Of a stretch of 64,000 nt of DNA, positions 1 to 8,454 are shown piece by piece. The position numbers and the translations under genes are program-made. The notes below the pieces were generated by a model. The model was given only the letters and a program-made list of their open reading frames with translations. It did not search any database and was not told the origin of the DNA. The DNA comes from Bacillota bacterium (lineage in GTDB: Bacteria; Bacillota; Clostridia; Peptostreptococcales; Anaerovoracaceae). Location of the stretch: the NCBI GenBank assembly GCA_017522185.1, contig JAFWZZ010000024.1, forward strand, positions 62,001 to 126,000, given 5' to 3'. Every line of letters begins with the position of its first letter. Position 1 is the first letter of the stretch.

Positions 1-743
1 AGAGAAGTTTTAAATACATCGAAAGTCTGGTAAAGAACTGGACTGCAGAAGGACTGGAAACCACGGAACAGGTTGAGGAGCATCTGCAGGAACTGGATGA
101 AAAATATTATAAATACAGGCGCGTTCTGAAGGCGCTGGGTTTTACCAGAAATGCCACGGAAAGCGAAGAAGAGATGATGGACACCTGGTTCGACCAGTGG
201 GGATTCTCTCTGGAACGTGTGCTGGAAGCCTGCAGCAAGACCACGGGGATTTCCAGCCCGAATTTCAACTATGTAAACTCCGTATTGGAAAACTGGAGAA
301 ACGAGGCAGAGGCAAAGGATGTGGATGTGAACAAGAAGATTGTGGTAACACAAAACGTTCTCAACCAGTATTTAGACGAGCTTCGTGACAAGGCAGAAAA
401 GACTGCGGAGCAGAAAAAGAAAGAAATCTACGAAAAGCTGCCGAGAATCAAGGAGATTGACGATAACATTCGTCAGATGGGTTCCCAGCTTTCGAAGGCA
501 TTGATTACGGGTGCTTCCGAAGAGGAGACCAAGAGAATCAATACTGTTATGGACGGTCTGGCAGTAGAGAGGGCCATTCTCCTAACAGAGAACAACTACG
601 CAATGGATTACACCGATATCAAATATGCTTGTGAAAAATGCAATGACACGGGAATTACGGATTTAGGAGAACGCTGCTCATGTATTAAACAGCGTATGGA
701 AGAGGCGGAATTATGGCTAAATATGAAAAATACAAAAAAATAG
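1..743 (+). CDS. DnaD-domain replication protein with a DnaC/DnaI-like zinc tail (5' partial)
   Basis: The frame is open from base 3 to the stop at 743, so the start lies outside the window; about 246 residues are visible. The first part has two helical segments of the DnaD/DnaB_2 type (YIESLVKNW, then FSLERVLEACSKTTG...YVNSVLENW), known from primosome assembly proteins. The C-terminal third (YEKLPRIKEIDDNI, TENNYAMDYTDIKYACEKC, ERCSCIKQR) resembles the N-terminal zinc-binding region of DnaC/DnaI helicase loaders, with CxxC and CxC cysteines. The protein stops just after that, with no Walker A or AAA+ domain. Its last 31 bases overlap the next gene. The DnaD assignment is firm; the hybrid reading rests on motif recognition, and no separate loader ATPase is seen in the window. 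Confidence 0.8.
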   Translation, partial: RSFKYIESLVKNWTAEGLETTEQVEEHLQELDEKYYKYRRVLKALGFTRNATESEEEMMDTWFDQWGFSLERVLEACSKTTGISSPNFNYVNSVLENWRNEAEAKDVDVNKKIVVTQNVLNQYLDELRDKAEKTAEQKKKEIYEKLPRIKEIDDNIRQMGSQLSKALITGASEEETKRINTVMDGLAVERAILLTENNYAMDYTDIKYACEKCNDTGITDLGERCSCIKQRMEEAELWLNMKNTKK

Positions 744-2293
744 AAGATGCGGCAGCAAGATTTGTCTACTGGTTGGATGACCTGCTGATCAAGTCGGACA
801 CCTGGACAAAGACCGCTTTGATGCATCTCGTCAATATGGCTGCGATGACTATCACTTTCATCGATAACCTGCATGTGGTTGTCGACAGAAAGACCTTCAT
901 TCTGCAGTACCATGTTGCGAAGTTCCTGCATAAGCAGAGAAAGAAACTGGGTAATTATAAGAAGGCACTGCTGACCCACTTCGCCGGTACGGTCCTGATT
1001 GCAGTGGCAGTGGTTGCGATTTTCAGTTATTCGACAGGGTACGAATATTCCTATAATGGGAAACATCTGGGCTATGTAAATAACCAGGAAGACGTAACCA
1101 AGGTACTGGGTCTGGTCAGTGAAGAACTGTCTAAGGAATATGACTCCAATATCCAGATTAACGAAGAGTCTGATATTACCTTCAAAAGCGTATTCATCTT
1201 AGATAAGGAAATCGACAGCATCGACACGGTATTAAAGAGACTGACTTACATGTCCGACATGAAGGCAGAGGCATACGGCATCTTTATCGATGGCACGCTC
1301 TTTGTCACAGTAGAAAGTGAAGCTGCTGCGAAGGCAGTACTCAGCAACGTCTACGACGATTATGTTAAAGAAGAAAGCGAAAAGCTGAAGTATGAACAAA
1401 TCGGATTCAAAGAGGATGTGCAGATTCAGCAGGTAGATACAAAGCTGGCTTACATCAGTAGTGTGAAGCAGGCTACAAAGAAGATCATGAAGGGTGGCGA
1501 AAAGGAAGTCGTTTACAAGGTAAAGGGCGGCGACACCATTTATGGCATCTGTGACAAGCTGGATGTAACATGGGAAGAATTGAAGGAAATGAATCCTGGA
1601 CTGAAACAGGAATCCATCTATCCGGGCGATAAGATTCTGCTGAACCGTGCAACAGCGGCAGTAACAGTAAAAACGGTAGAAGTTTCTACTTTTGGTGAAA
1701 AGGTAAAATACAAGACCAAGTACAAGAAATCTTCTGACATGTACGAGGGAGAATCCCGCGTGACACAGGAAGGTCAGTACGGTAAGCGTGTTGTAACTGC
1801 AAGATTAACCAGAGAAAACGGTGAAATTGTAAAGAGAAAGAATCTGAAACAGAACATCATCATCGAACCTGTTACGGAAATCATCGTAGAAGGTACAGCG
1901 CCAAGACCAAAGACGCTGCCAACAGGCACGCTGAAATACCCAATTTATGGTGCGATTCTGACATCAGAATTCGGATGGAGATGGGGTAGAAACCACGACG
2001 GTGTTGACTGGGGCTGCGGCGTTGGTACACCGATTTATGCGGCTGATGGTGGTACCGTAACTTATACGGGATGGTTCGGCGGATACGGACTTTACGTTGA
2101 AATCTCCCACGGAAGCGGTGTCAGCACGGCTTACGCACATCTGAATGACATTTATGTCAGCACGGGCGAGGCTGTATATCAGGGACAGCAGATCGGTACT
2201 TCTGGAAACACCGGATACAGTACAGGTCCACACCTCCACTTCGAGGTTATGGTAAACGGTTCTGTACAGGACCCATTACAGTATCTGCACTAA
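713..2293 (+). CDS. Membrane-anchored M23 peptidase with LysM and G5 domains
   Basis: A 526-residue cell-wall endopeptidase. One transmembrane segment lies near residues 88-106 (GTVLIAVAVVAIFSY) after a basic cytoplasmic region. A LysM peptidoglycan-binding module (YKVKGGDTIYGICDKL...YPGDKI) sits near 265-315, a G5-like segment near 320-400, and a C-terminal LytM/M23 domain follows. The M23 zinc motifs HDGVD and HLHFE are intact, and AYAHL supplies the other conserved histidine, so activity is expected. The domain should face outward and cut peptide cross-bridges. The ATG overlaps the preceding gene by 31 bases and has a purine-rich GAAGAGGCGG before it. Possible roles are growth, division or spore peptidoglycan remodelling; the substrate cannot be read from sequence. 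Confidence 0.92.
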   Translation: MAKYEKYKKIEDAAARFVYWLDDLLIKSDTWTKTALMHLVNMAAMTITFIDNLHVVVDRKTFILQYHVAKFLHKQRKKLGNYKKALLTHFAGTVLIAVAVVAIFSYSTGYEYSYNGKHLGYVNNQEDVTKVLGLVSEELSKEYDSNIQINEESDITFKSVFILDKEIDSIDTVLKRLTYMSDMKAEAYGIFIDGTLFVTVESEAAAKAVLSNVYDDYVKEESEKLKYEQIGFKEDVQIQQVDTKLAYISSVKQATKKIMKGGEKEVVYKVKGGDTIYGICDKLDVTWEELKEMNPGLKQESIYPGDKILLNRATAAVTVKTVEVSTFGEKVKYKTKYKKSSDMYEGESRVTQEGQYGKRVVTARLTRENGEIVKRKNLKQNIIIEPVTEIIVEGTAPRPKTLPTGTLKYPIYGAILTSEFGWRWGRNHDGVDWGCGVGTPIYAADGGTVTYTGWFGGYGLYVEISHGSGVSTAYAHLNDIYVSTGEAVYQGQQIGTSGNTGYSTGPHLHFEVMVNGSVQDPLQYLH

Positions 2294-2321
2294 AAGAATA
2301 AAACTTCATAAATCAAGAACA

Positions 2322-2346
2322 GAGGACGGCTTTGAAAGCCGTCCTC
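2322..2346 (+). terminator. Hairpin after the M23 peptidase gene (weak terminator)
   Basis: Arms GAGGACGGCTTT and AAGCCGTCCTC face each other across almost no loop. Only two T residues follow, so termination is uncertain; it may be an attenuator or an mRNA 3'-end stabiliser. Confidence 0.5.
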
Positions 2347-2396
2347 TTGCAATTCCCGGAAGGTTGCCGCATATATTGTGACAGGGAGGGATTGTC

Positions 2397-2648
2397 ATGA
2401 ACCATGAGATCAATATCTGCAACAAGACAAACATCACCGTCAGTGCGGTCAGCAGTATCGACGGATTTGATGAAAACTGCATTTTTGTTAATCTGCAACA
2501 GGAGGGTCTTCTGATATATGGAAAGAATTTACATATTGAAGGCCTGGATCTGGAAGCAGGTGTTCTGACGGCGGCGGGACAGATTGAAAGCATCGCATAT
2601 GCAAAGAAAAAGGAAAAAAAGAGCCTGCGGGAAAGGTTCCGCCGATGA
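2397..2648 (+). CDS. yabP: YabP/YqfC-family sporulation protein
   Basis: An 83-residue protein of the YabP family, needed for spore cortex or coat formation in Bacillus. The family pattern is visible: short beta-rich sequence with INICNKTNITVSAVSSIDGFDE and LLIYGKNLHIEGLDLEAGVL, ending in a basic tail. GGGAGGG sits 6 bases before the ATG. Its stop overlaps the yabQ start (ATGA), and the order yabP-yabQ-divIC is conserved across endospore-forming Firmicutes, which supports the name despite the short length. This gene is the main evidence that the organism sporulates, or descends from one that did. Confidence 0.88.
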   Translation: MNHEINICNKTNITVSAVSSIDGFDENCIFVNLQQEGLLIYGKNLHIEGLDLEAGVLTAAGQIESIAYAKKKEKKSLRERFRR

Positions 2649-2989
2649 CAGAGCTGATGCAGCGGGAGATGCAGGAACTTTTCTATTTGTTTTTTGGTGC
2701 ACTGGCGGTTATGCTGCTCTTTTTTGTAAGAGACATCCTTTGTAACCGTGTTTCCCATTACAGGAACCTGAGGCGGAGTCTGTATTTGTGCTTCTGGATT
2801 CTGGCCTCCTTTCTGATGTACCAGTTCGCATACCGGGGTGCATACGGCGCGGTATCCTGGTATAGTTTGGCGGTCTTTGGCCTCGGCATCATATTGTGGA
2901 AAAAAGTATTATGTGATATAATTACTCTGTATGATACCGTGCAAAAACAAAATGGGGATTTGAAACATGAGGAAAAAAAAGAGAAGTGA
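2645..2989 (+). CDS. yabQ: Spore cortex biosynthesis protein YabQ
   Basis: A 114-residue integral membrane protein with three or four hydrophobic helices (LFYLFFGALAVMLLFFV, SLYLCFWILASFLMYQFA, WYSLAVFGLGIILW). The arrangement matches YabQ, which is required for cortex synthesis at the forespore membrane. It overlaps yabP by 4 bases and the following divIC by about 23 bases, so the three are translationally coupled. Sequence conservation in this family is low; synteny carries much of the call. Confidence 0.82.
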   Translation: MTELMQREMQELFYLFFGALAVMLLFFVRDILCNRVSHYRNLRRSLYLCFWILASFLMYQFAYRGAYGAVSWYSLAVFGLGIILWKKVLCDIITLYDTVQKQNGDLKHEEKKEK

Positions 2990-3338
2990 AAATATGCGGG
3001 CTATCACCAGAGGAGAAGCTGCGCCGAAGAAGAGAACCCGGTTTAACGGAAGCCGCCTGGCAGTGACCGTTTTTGTCGGGGCTTTGGTTGTCGTGCTTTT
3101 GATGTCCGTGGGAACCATTTTCTCCCTGCGTGCAGAGCAGAAGGCATTGAAAGAAAAGAACAGCGCATTGCTTTTGGAGAAGGAATCCCTGCAGGATGAA
3201 CTGGAAAACGTCAGCGACAAAGAATACATCGAAGAACAGGCAAGAATCCAGCTGAAGCTGATTAAGCCTGGAGAAATCTTATACATTCTGGAAGAGGACA
3301 AAAAGGACGAAGAAAAAAAAGATGAGAAAAAAGATTAA
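2967..3338 (+). CDS. divIC: Septum formation initiator DivIC/FtsB family
   Basis: A 123-residue bitopic division protein. A basic cytoplasmic N terminus is followed by one transmembrane helix near residues 31-53 and an extracytoplasmic coiled coil (LRAEQKALKEKNSALLLEKESLQDELENV). The family ending YIEEQARIQLKLIKPGEILYIL is present. The lysine/aspartate-rich tail (EEDKKDEEKKDEKKD) adds a charged end. DivIC works with FtsL and DivIB in the divisome. The ATG at 2967 overlaps yabQ; a second ATG at 2994 is possible. The last bases overlap rnmV. Confidence 0.9.
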   Translation: MRKKKRSENMRAITRGEAAPKKRTRFNGSRLAVTVFVGALVVVLLMSVGTIFSLRAEQKALKEKNSALLLEKESLQDELENVSDKEYIEEQARIQLKLIKPGEILYILEEDKKDEEKKDEKKD

Positions 3339-3861
3339 AGAAGCCATCATCGTAGAAGGTAGAGACGATACGACCGCAATCGGCAAGGCCGTGGATGCGG
3401 TGACCATAGAAACACACGGATTCGGTATGCCGGACCACATCTGGCCTGTGATTGACAAAGCTTATAAAGAGAAAGGCATTATCGTATTCACTGACCCTGA
3501 TTATGCCGGGGAGAAGATACGACGGAAAATCGTAGAAAGATATCCGGAATGCAAGCAGGCTTTCCTGCCGAAGGGAAAAGCACTGAAGAAGGGCAACATC
3601 GGCGTGGAAAACGCGAAACCTGAGGACATCATAGAAGCATTGGAAAACGCCCACTGCACCAAAACCGAGCAGGTAGATTTATACACGAAAGAGGACTTGT
3701 TCCAGTACGGTCTGGTCGGTACGGAAACGGCGAAGGAAAAAAGAGAAAAGCTGGGGAACCTGCTTTCCATCGGCTATGGAAACAGCAAGACCTTCCTGAA
3801 GAAGCTGAACCAGTTTCAGATTCCACGGGAAGAGTTCCTGGAGAAATTAAAGGAGATCTAA
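3322..3861 (+). CDS. rnmV: Ribonuclease M5
   Basis: A 179-residue TOPRIM nuclease that matures the ends of 5S rRNA in low-GC Gram-positives. The TOPRIM glutamate (IIVEGRDD) and the DPDYAG motif (FTDPDYAGEKIRRKI) are intact, and the small C-terminal region is of normal family length. The ATG overlaps the end of divIC, and the stop overlaps the rsmA start (TAATG). Adjacency of rnmV and rsmA is a conserved Firmicutes arrangement, tying rRNA processing to rRNA methylation. Confidence 0.94.
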   Translation: MRKKIKEAIIVEGRDDTTAIGKAVDAVTIETHGFGMPDHIWPVIDKAYKEKGIIVFTDPDYAGEKIRRKIVERYPECKQAFLPKGKALKKGNIGVENAKPEDIIEALENAHCTKTEQVDLYTKEDLFQYGLVGTETAKEKREKLGNLLSIGYGNSKTFLKKLNQFQIPREEFLEKLKEI

Positions 3862-4718
3862 TGAAATTATACGCACCATCCACGATTCGTGGCATCAAAG
3901 AGCAATACGGCTTCAAGCTTTCCAAAAGCCTGGGCCAGAATTTTTTAACGGACAAGAACATCATCGACAAAATCATCGATTCTACGGATATTACGGATGA
4001 GGATCTGGTCATCGAAATCGGTCCCGGCATCGGGGTCCTGACATACGAAGCTGCGCAGCAGGCGAAGAAAGTCATCGCCGTGGAAATCGACAAGAATCTG
4101 ATTCCGATTCTGAAGGATACGCTGGGCGAGTTCGATAATGTGGAGATTATCAATCAGGACGTATTGAAGACAGACCTGAACCAGATTATTGCAGAGTCCG
4201 GCTGCAGAGAAGCGAAGATCATCGGCAATCTGCCGTACTATATTACAACACCGATTATCATGGGGATTCTGGAAAGCAATACCCATGCAGACAGCATTAC
4301 CATTATGATGCAGAAGGAAGTTGCGGACCGCATCAAGGCCGGTCCGGGATCTAAGACCTACGGCGCACTGTCTGTGGCAGTGCAGTATTACTGTGAGGTC
4401 GAAACGGTAGCCATCGTACCAAAGGAAGTTTTCTTCCCGGCACCAAAGGTGGATTCCGCAGTCCTGAAACTGGTCATCCGTAAGGAGAAACCGGTGGAAC
4501 TCATCGATGAAAAGATGTTTTTCCGCTGTATCAAAGCAGGGTTCGGACAGAGACGAAAGACCTTGTCCAACTCACTGATGGGTATTGGAGATGTAACGAA
4601 AGAACAGGTGAAAGCCTGTCTGGAAGAATTGGGGATTGATGAAAAGAGAAGAGCAGAGACCCTGTCTCTGGAGGAATTTGCGAATGTAGCAAATTATTTT
4701 AGCAAAGGGGAAAAATAA
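3861..4718 (+). CDS. rsmA: 16S rRNA (adenine 1518/1519-N6) dimethyltransferase
   Basis: A 285-residue KsgA/RsmA enzyme that dimethylates two adjacent adenines in helix 45 of 16S rRNA using SAM. Seen in order: GQNFLTDKNIIDKI near residue 24, the SAM-binding EIGPGIGVLT, and the catalytic NLPYYITTPI. The C-terminal helical domain and ending (KRAETLSLEEFANVAN) are normal. Start and stop both overlap neighbours by one base (TAATG), so it is translationally coupled to rnmV and to the LTA-synthase-like gene. Confidence 0.96.
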   Translation: MKLYAPSTIRGIKEQYGFKLSKSLGQNFLTDKNIIDKIIDSTDITDEDLVIEIGPGIGVLTYEAAQQAKKVIAVEIDKNLIPILKDTLGEFDNVEIINQDVLKTDLNQIIAESGCREAKIIGNLPYYITTPIIMGILESNTHADSITIMMQKEVADRIKAGPGSKTYGALSVAVQYYCEVETVAIVPKEVFFPAPKVDSAVLKLVIRKEKPVELIDEKMFFRCIKAGFGQRRKTLSNSLMGIGDVTKEQVKACLEELGIDEKRRAETLSLEEFANVANYFSKGEK

Positions 4719-6691
4719 TGAAAACGTTTTACGAGAAATACTTAAAAAACAGTTTCTGCTTCTGTCTGGCGTGGGCGTTCCTGTTAAATCTGCTCATCGA
4801 GACACTGGCAAGAAAAGGGTTTAACGGCATCCTCTGGATGTTAGAGAGTCCGGTAGTCTTCTTCTATAACTGCCTGATCATCTTTGCAACCCTGGTCATC
4901 GCGACCCTGTTTCAGAGAAGAGTCTTTTTTATTACGCTGATTACCACCCTGTGGATGGCCATCGGGATTACCAACGGGATTATCCTGATGAATCGTCTGA
5001 CGCCGTTCACCATGAAGGACCTGACGGCCATGACCGACGGACTGACGATTCTGACCAATTACTTTACCATTGCACAGCTGATCGGCATCGGTATCGGTAT
5101 CATCGCTGTCTTTGTTGCCTTTGTGGTATTGTGGTTCAAGGCGCCAAAGAAAAAGGACAAGGTTAACTGGAAGCGAAACGTTACGGCGGCAGTTCTGGTC
5201 ATTGCACTGACCTTCAGCGCAACCTTCGGACTGATTCAGGTGGGAGTACTGTCCACCTTCTTCGGTTCCCTGCCATATGCATATAACGATTACGGTGTGC
5301 CGTACTGCTTCATCAACACCTGGCTGAATACCGGTATCTCCAAGCCGGCAGGCTACAGTGAAGATGCGGTGAAAGCACTTTTTGACAAAGAGGACTTGAA
5401 CAAAGACGGCAACATGGAACTGGTAAAGAAAGATGTAGATCAGGAGTATCCGAACATCCTGTTCCTGCAGCTGGAATCCTTCGTGGATCCAACCCTGTTT
5501 ACCAACATCAAGCTGTCTAAGGATCCGATTCCATATTTCCGGTCTCTCATGGAGGATTATTCTTCCGGAGACTTAACGGTACCGGCCTGCGGCGCGGGTA
5601 CAGCCAATACGGAATTCGAAGTGATGACCGGACTCAGTGTCAAATTCTTCGGACCGGGCGAATATCCGTTTAAGGCCGTGTTGAAGGACATTACGGCAGA
5701 AAGTATCGCGACAGACCTGAAATCTATGGGTTATGGAACCCACGCCATTCATAATCACCGCGGTATGTTCTATAACAGACATATCGTCTTTGATAACATC
5801 GGCTACGACACCTTCACCTGTCTGGAGTATATGAGCGATGTACCGAAGACGCCGAAGAACTGGGCGAAGGACAGCATCCTGACAGAACAGATTACCATGG
5901 CTATGGATTCTACCAAGGCTCATGATTACATCTATACCATCTCCGTGCAGGGTCACGGAAAGTACCCTTCCGAAGAAGTGATTAAGAACCCGGTAATCAA
6001 GGTAACCGACGCACCTTCTGAAGAAACGAAGTGGCAGTACGAATACTACGTAAATCAGATTTACGAAATGGACCAGTTCGTAAAAGATCTGACGGAGACG
6101 CTGTCAGAGTATGATGAGGACGTGGTTCTGGTTATGTACGGAGACCACATCCCTGCGCTGGACGTAACCGAAGACTCCTATGCGGCAAAGGATTTGTATA
6201 CGACGCAGTATGTGATCTGGAACAATTTTGGCATGGAAAAGGAAGAACAGGATCTGGCGACATACCAGCTGGCTGCAGAAGTCTTTGACAGACTGGGCAT
6301 CCACACGGGTACAACCGTGACATACCACCAGAAGACAGATCACGACAGCAAAGACTATCTGGACAACCTGAAGCTGCTGGGATACGACATGATGTATGGA
6401 CAGAATTATATCTATGGCGGCGAAAATCCGTTTGAAAAGGCCGGCATGCGCATGGGCATCAAAGAAATCAAGATTGATTCCGTCGTAAACATCGGCGGCA
6501 AGTACTATATTAAGGGACAGAACTTTACAGAAAAGAGTAAGGTTACCCTGGATGAGGAACCGCTGAAGACCATCTACCTGGGACCGAGTCTGTTAGGGCT
6601 GCTGGAAGAAGTGGATCCGGAGAGAGCGAAGGATATGAAGGTCAGCCAGATCGACACATCCAACAAGGAAATCATCAGTACAACAGAGTAG
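4718..6691 (+). CDS. LtaS-type phosphoglycerol transferase (LTA synthase family)
   Basis: A 657-residue membrane enzyme of the sulfatase-fold LTA synthase family, which polymerises glycerol phosphate outside the membrane. Five hydrophobic helices fill residues 1-185, followed by the extracellular domain. Family catalytic elements are present: the metal-binding Glu in FLQLESFVDP, the nucleophile Thr in GAGTANTEFEVMTG, and YGDHIP. A C-terminal extension of about 80 residues follows the catalytic domain. The start overlaps rsmA (TAATG). Whether it makes lipoteichoic acid or another glycerol-phosphate polymer cannot be told. Confidence 0.9.
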   Translation: MKTFYEKYLKNSFCFCLAWAFLLNLLIETLARKGFNGILWMLESPVVFFYNCLIIFATLVIATLFQRRVFFITLITTLWMAIGITNGIILMNRLTPFTMKDLTAMTDGLTILTNYFTIAQLIGIGIGIIAVFVAFVVLWFKAPKKKDKVNWKRNVTAAVLVIALTFSATFGLIQVGVLSTFFGSLPYAYNDYGVPYCFINTWLNTGISKPAGYSEDAVKALFDKEDLNKDGNMELVKKDVDQEYPNILFLQLESFVDPTLFTNIKLSKDPIPYFRSLMEDYSSGDLTVPACGAGTANTEFEVMTGLSVKFFGPGEYPFKAVLKDITAESIATDLKSMGYGTHAIHNHRGMFYNRHIVFDNIGYDTFTCLEYMSDVPKTPKNWAKDSILTEQITMAMDSTKAHDYIYTISVQGHGKYPSEEVIKNPVIKVTDAPSEETKWQYEYYVNQIYEMDQFVKDLTETLSEYDEDVVLVMYGDHIPALDVTEDSYAAKDLYTTQYVIWNNFGMEKEEQDLATYQLAAEVFDRLGIHTGTTVTYHQKTDHDSKDYLDNLKLLGYDMMYGQNYIYGGENPFEKAGMRMGIKEIKIDSVVNIGGKYYIKGQNFTEKSKVTLDEEPLKTIYLGPSLLGLLEEVDPERAKDMKVSQIDTSNKEIISTTE

Positions 6692-6706
6692 AAAAGAGGG
6701 AGAAGC

Positions 6707-7246
6707 ATGAGTACCATTACGACAGAAAGACTGTATTTATCAAATTTCAAAGAGTCTGACGCAGCAGATTTTTATGAATATGCCAAGAACCCGAATGTAG
6801 GTCCGATTGCAGGATGGGCGCCTCATAAGAGTGTGGAAGACACGCAGGAAATCATGAAGGCCTGGTTTATGCACGAGAATGCCTGGACCATCCGTCTTCA
6901 GGGCGAAGAGAAGATGATTGGCGTCATCGCGCTGGAACATGATAAATACCGTCCGGATGCAAAGAGTAAGGAAATCGGATATTCTCTGTCCGAAGATTAC
7001 TGGGGCCGCGGCATCATGACAGAAGCCTGCAAGGCTGTGATGAAGTACGGCTTTGAAGAATTGGATCTGGAAATCATCGGAATCTGTACGGGAGAAGTGA
7101 ACAAACGCTCCCAAAGAGTGATCGAGAAGTGCGGGTTCCAGTTCGAAGGAAAGATTCGTAAGACTTATGAGGTTTATGACGGAACGCTCCGTGATTCGCT
7201 GGTATTCTCCATCTTAAGAGAAGAGTACGATGCATTAGAAAAGTAA
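6707..7246 (+). CDS. GNAT acetyltransferase, RimJ/RimL-like
   Basis: A 179-residue acetyl-CoA-dependent N-acetyltransferase of the RimJ/RimL branch. The N-terminal TERLYLSNFKESDA and the central IGYSLSEDYWGRGIMTEA (acetyl-CoA pyrophosphate loop) are typical, followed by NKRSQRVIEKCGFQFEG. The substrate could be a protein N terminus, such as a ribosomal protein, or a small amine. It starts 15 bases after the LTA-synthase-like gene with GAGGGAGAAGC as RBS, and the operon ends at the hairpin behind it. Confidence 0.88.
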   Translation: MSTITTERLYLSNFKESDAADFYEYAKNPNVGPIAGWAPHKSVEDTQEIMKAWFMHENAWTIRLQGEEKMIGVIALEHDKYRPDAKSKEIGYSLSEDYWGRGIMTEACKAVMKYGFEELDLEIIGICTGEVNKRSQRVIEKCGFQFEGKIRKTYEVYDGTLRDSLVFSILREEYDALEK

Positions 7247-7258
7247 GGAAATGAAAAA

Positions 7259-7301
7259 GAGGAACAATCTGAAATGTGATACAGGATTGTTCCTCTTTGT
7301 T
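7259..7301. terminator. Bidirectional terminator between the acetyltransferase gene and aroB
   Basis: Arms GAGGAACAATC (7259-7269) and GATTGTTCCTC (7285-7295) are perfectly complementary. TTTGTT follows on the plus strand and an A-rich run precedes, so it can serve both converging genes. Confidence 0.8.
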
Positions 7302-7302
7302 A

Positions 7303-8355
7303 TTATGCAGGATTCAGACCGACCTGAATGAAACGACGCAGATCCGTCAGGGAAATTTTGTGAAGATGGCATTTGCCGATGGTATCCGGGATGACCACGG
7401 TAATGTAATCGCCGTTAATCTTCTTGTCCATCAGGGCGTAGTGATAAATGTCCTCCGCACTGTAGTTCACGTGCAGATGAAATCCCAGATTCGTCAGAAT
7501 TTCTGTAAGTGCACCGCTGAGATCCGTCTGGGTCAGTCCCATTTTGTAGGCGGCGCGGGCCTCTACGACCATGCCGGCAGCGACCGCCTGGCCATGAGGA
7601 ATCGTATAAGAACTGAGCTTTTCCAGCCCGTGTCCGATGGTATGGCCAAAGCCTAAGATCTGGCGGAGTCCATAGTCCCGCTCGTCTGCTTCGACGAAAG
7701 ATTTCTTGATGGAGACGCAGCGCTCGATGACGTACTCGTAGTCGCCGGCTTTGATGTGCTCCAGGAGACTGGCGTCGGAAACTACTGCACTTTTGACTGC
7801 CTCTGCCAGACCGTCCAGCCGTTTTTCCGGCGGCAGCGTTTCAAAGGTGTCGCAGTCACACAGAACCAGAGACGGCTGCCAGATGGCGCCGGCCAGGTTC
7901 TTGCCGTTTTGCAGGTTGATGCTGGTCTTGCCGCCGACTGCAGAGTCCACGGCAGCCATATATGTGGTAGGAATCTGCACATAGGCGATGCCGCGCAGGT
8001 AAGTTGCCGCGGCGAAGCCGACCAGATCCCCTACAACGCCGCCTCCCAGGGCGACCAGTGCATCCGAGCGTGTAAAACCTTCGTCGGCAAGGGCTTCCAT
8101 AATATTCAGGTATGTAGTCAGGTTTTTAGAATGTTCACCCGCAGGGAATACAATCTTGGAAGTTTCGTATCCATGATCCTTTAGAGAAGTCAAAAGGGTC
8201 TGCGCATACAGCGTGTTTACATTGCTGTCGGTGATCACACAGAGTTTGCGTGGCGAAGGGAGACACTTGTTGATTAAAAAACCGGAATCTTTCAAGAAAT
8301 CTTTTCCGATGAGTACTTCGTAAGGGTTTCCGGTGGATAACAGAAATTTCTTCAT
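7303..8355 (-). CDS. aroB: 3-dehydroquinate synthase
   Basis: A 350-residue NAD- and metal-dependent enzyme for the second step of the shikimate pathway. Visible are ALGGGVVGDLVGFAAATYLRGI (NAD-binding region), PTTYMAAVDSAVGGKTSIN, the substrate-binding GLAEAVKSAV, and metal-ligand histidines in GFGHTIGHGLE and IPHGQAVAAGM. It stands alone here, with no other aro gene beside it. The RBS AGGAG lies 8 bases before the ATG. Its promoter faces that of the divergent SanA-like gene. Confidence 0.96.
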   Translation of the reverse strand: MKKFLLSTGNPYEVLIGKDFLKDSGFLINKCLPSPRKLCVITDSNVNTLYAQTLLTSLKDHGYETSKIVFPAGEHSKNLTTYLNIMEALADEGFTRSDALVALGGGVVGDLVGFAAATYLRGIAYVQIPTTYMAAVDSAVGGKTSINLQNGKNLAGAIWQPSLVLCDCDTFETLPPEKRLDGLAEAVKSAVVSDASLLEHIKAGDYEYVIERCVSIKKSFVEADERDYGLRQILGFGHTIGHGLEKLSSYTIPHGQAVAAGMVVEARAAYKMGLTQTDLSGALTEILTNLGFHLHVNYSAEDIYHYALMDKKINGDYITVVIPDTIGKCHLHKISLTDLRRFIQVGLNPA

Positions 8356-8356
8356 A

Positions 8357-8385
8357 TTGTCTTGCTCCTAAAAGTTTGGTATACT
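8357..8385 (+). promoter_or_regulatory. Sigma-A-type promoter for the SanA/YdcF-like gene
   Basis: TTGTCT (8357-8362), a 17-base spacer and TATACT (8380-8385). The -35 box abuts the start region of aroB on the other strand. Confidence 0.55.
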
Positions 8386-8404
8386 GAAAACAATTATTAT
8401 GAGC

Positions 8405-8433
8405 ATTGTAACACATTTTCATATGATTTGCAA
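8405..8433 (-). promoter_or_regulatory. Sigma-A-type promoter for aroB
   Basis: On the minus strand: TTGCAA (8433-8428), a 17-base spacer and TACAAT (8410-8405). It lies about 50 bases upstream of the aroB ATG and overlaps the region transcribed from the divergent promoter. Confidence 0.5.
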
Positions 8434-8454
8434 AATACAGGAAAGGGATCGTAT

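Noticed and set aside
2306-2758. Minus-strand frame opposite yabP
   Set aside because: It overlaps yabP and yabQ, has no RBS and shows no recognisable sequence.
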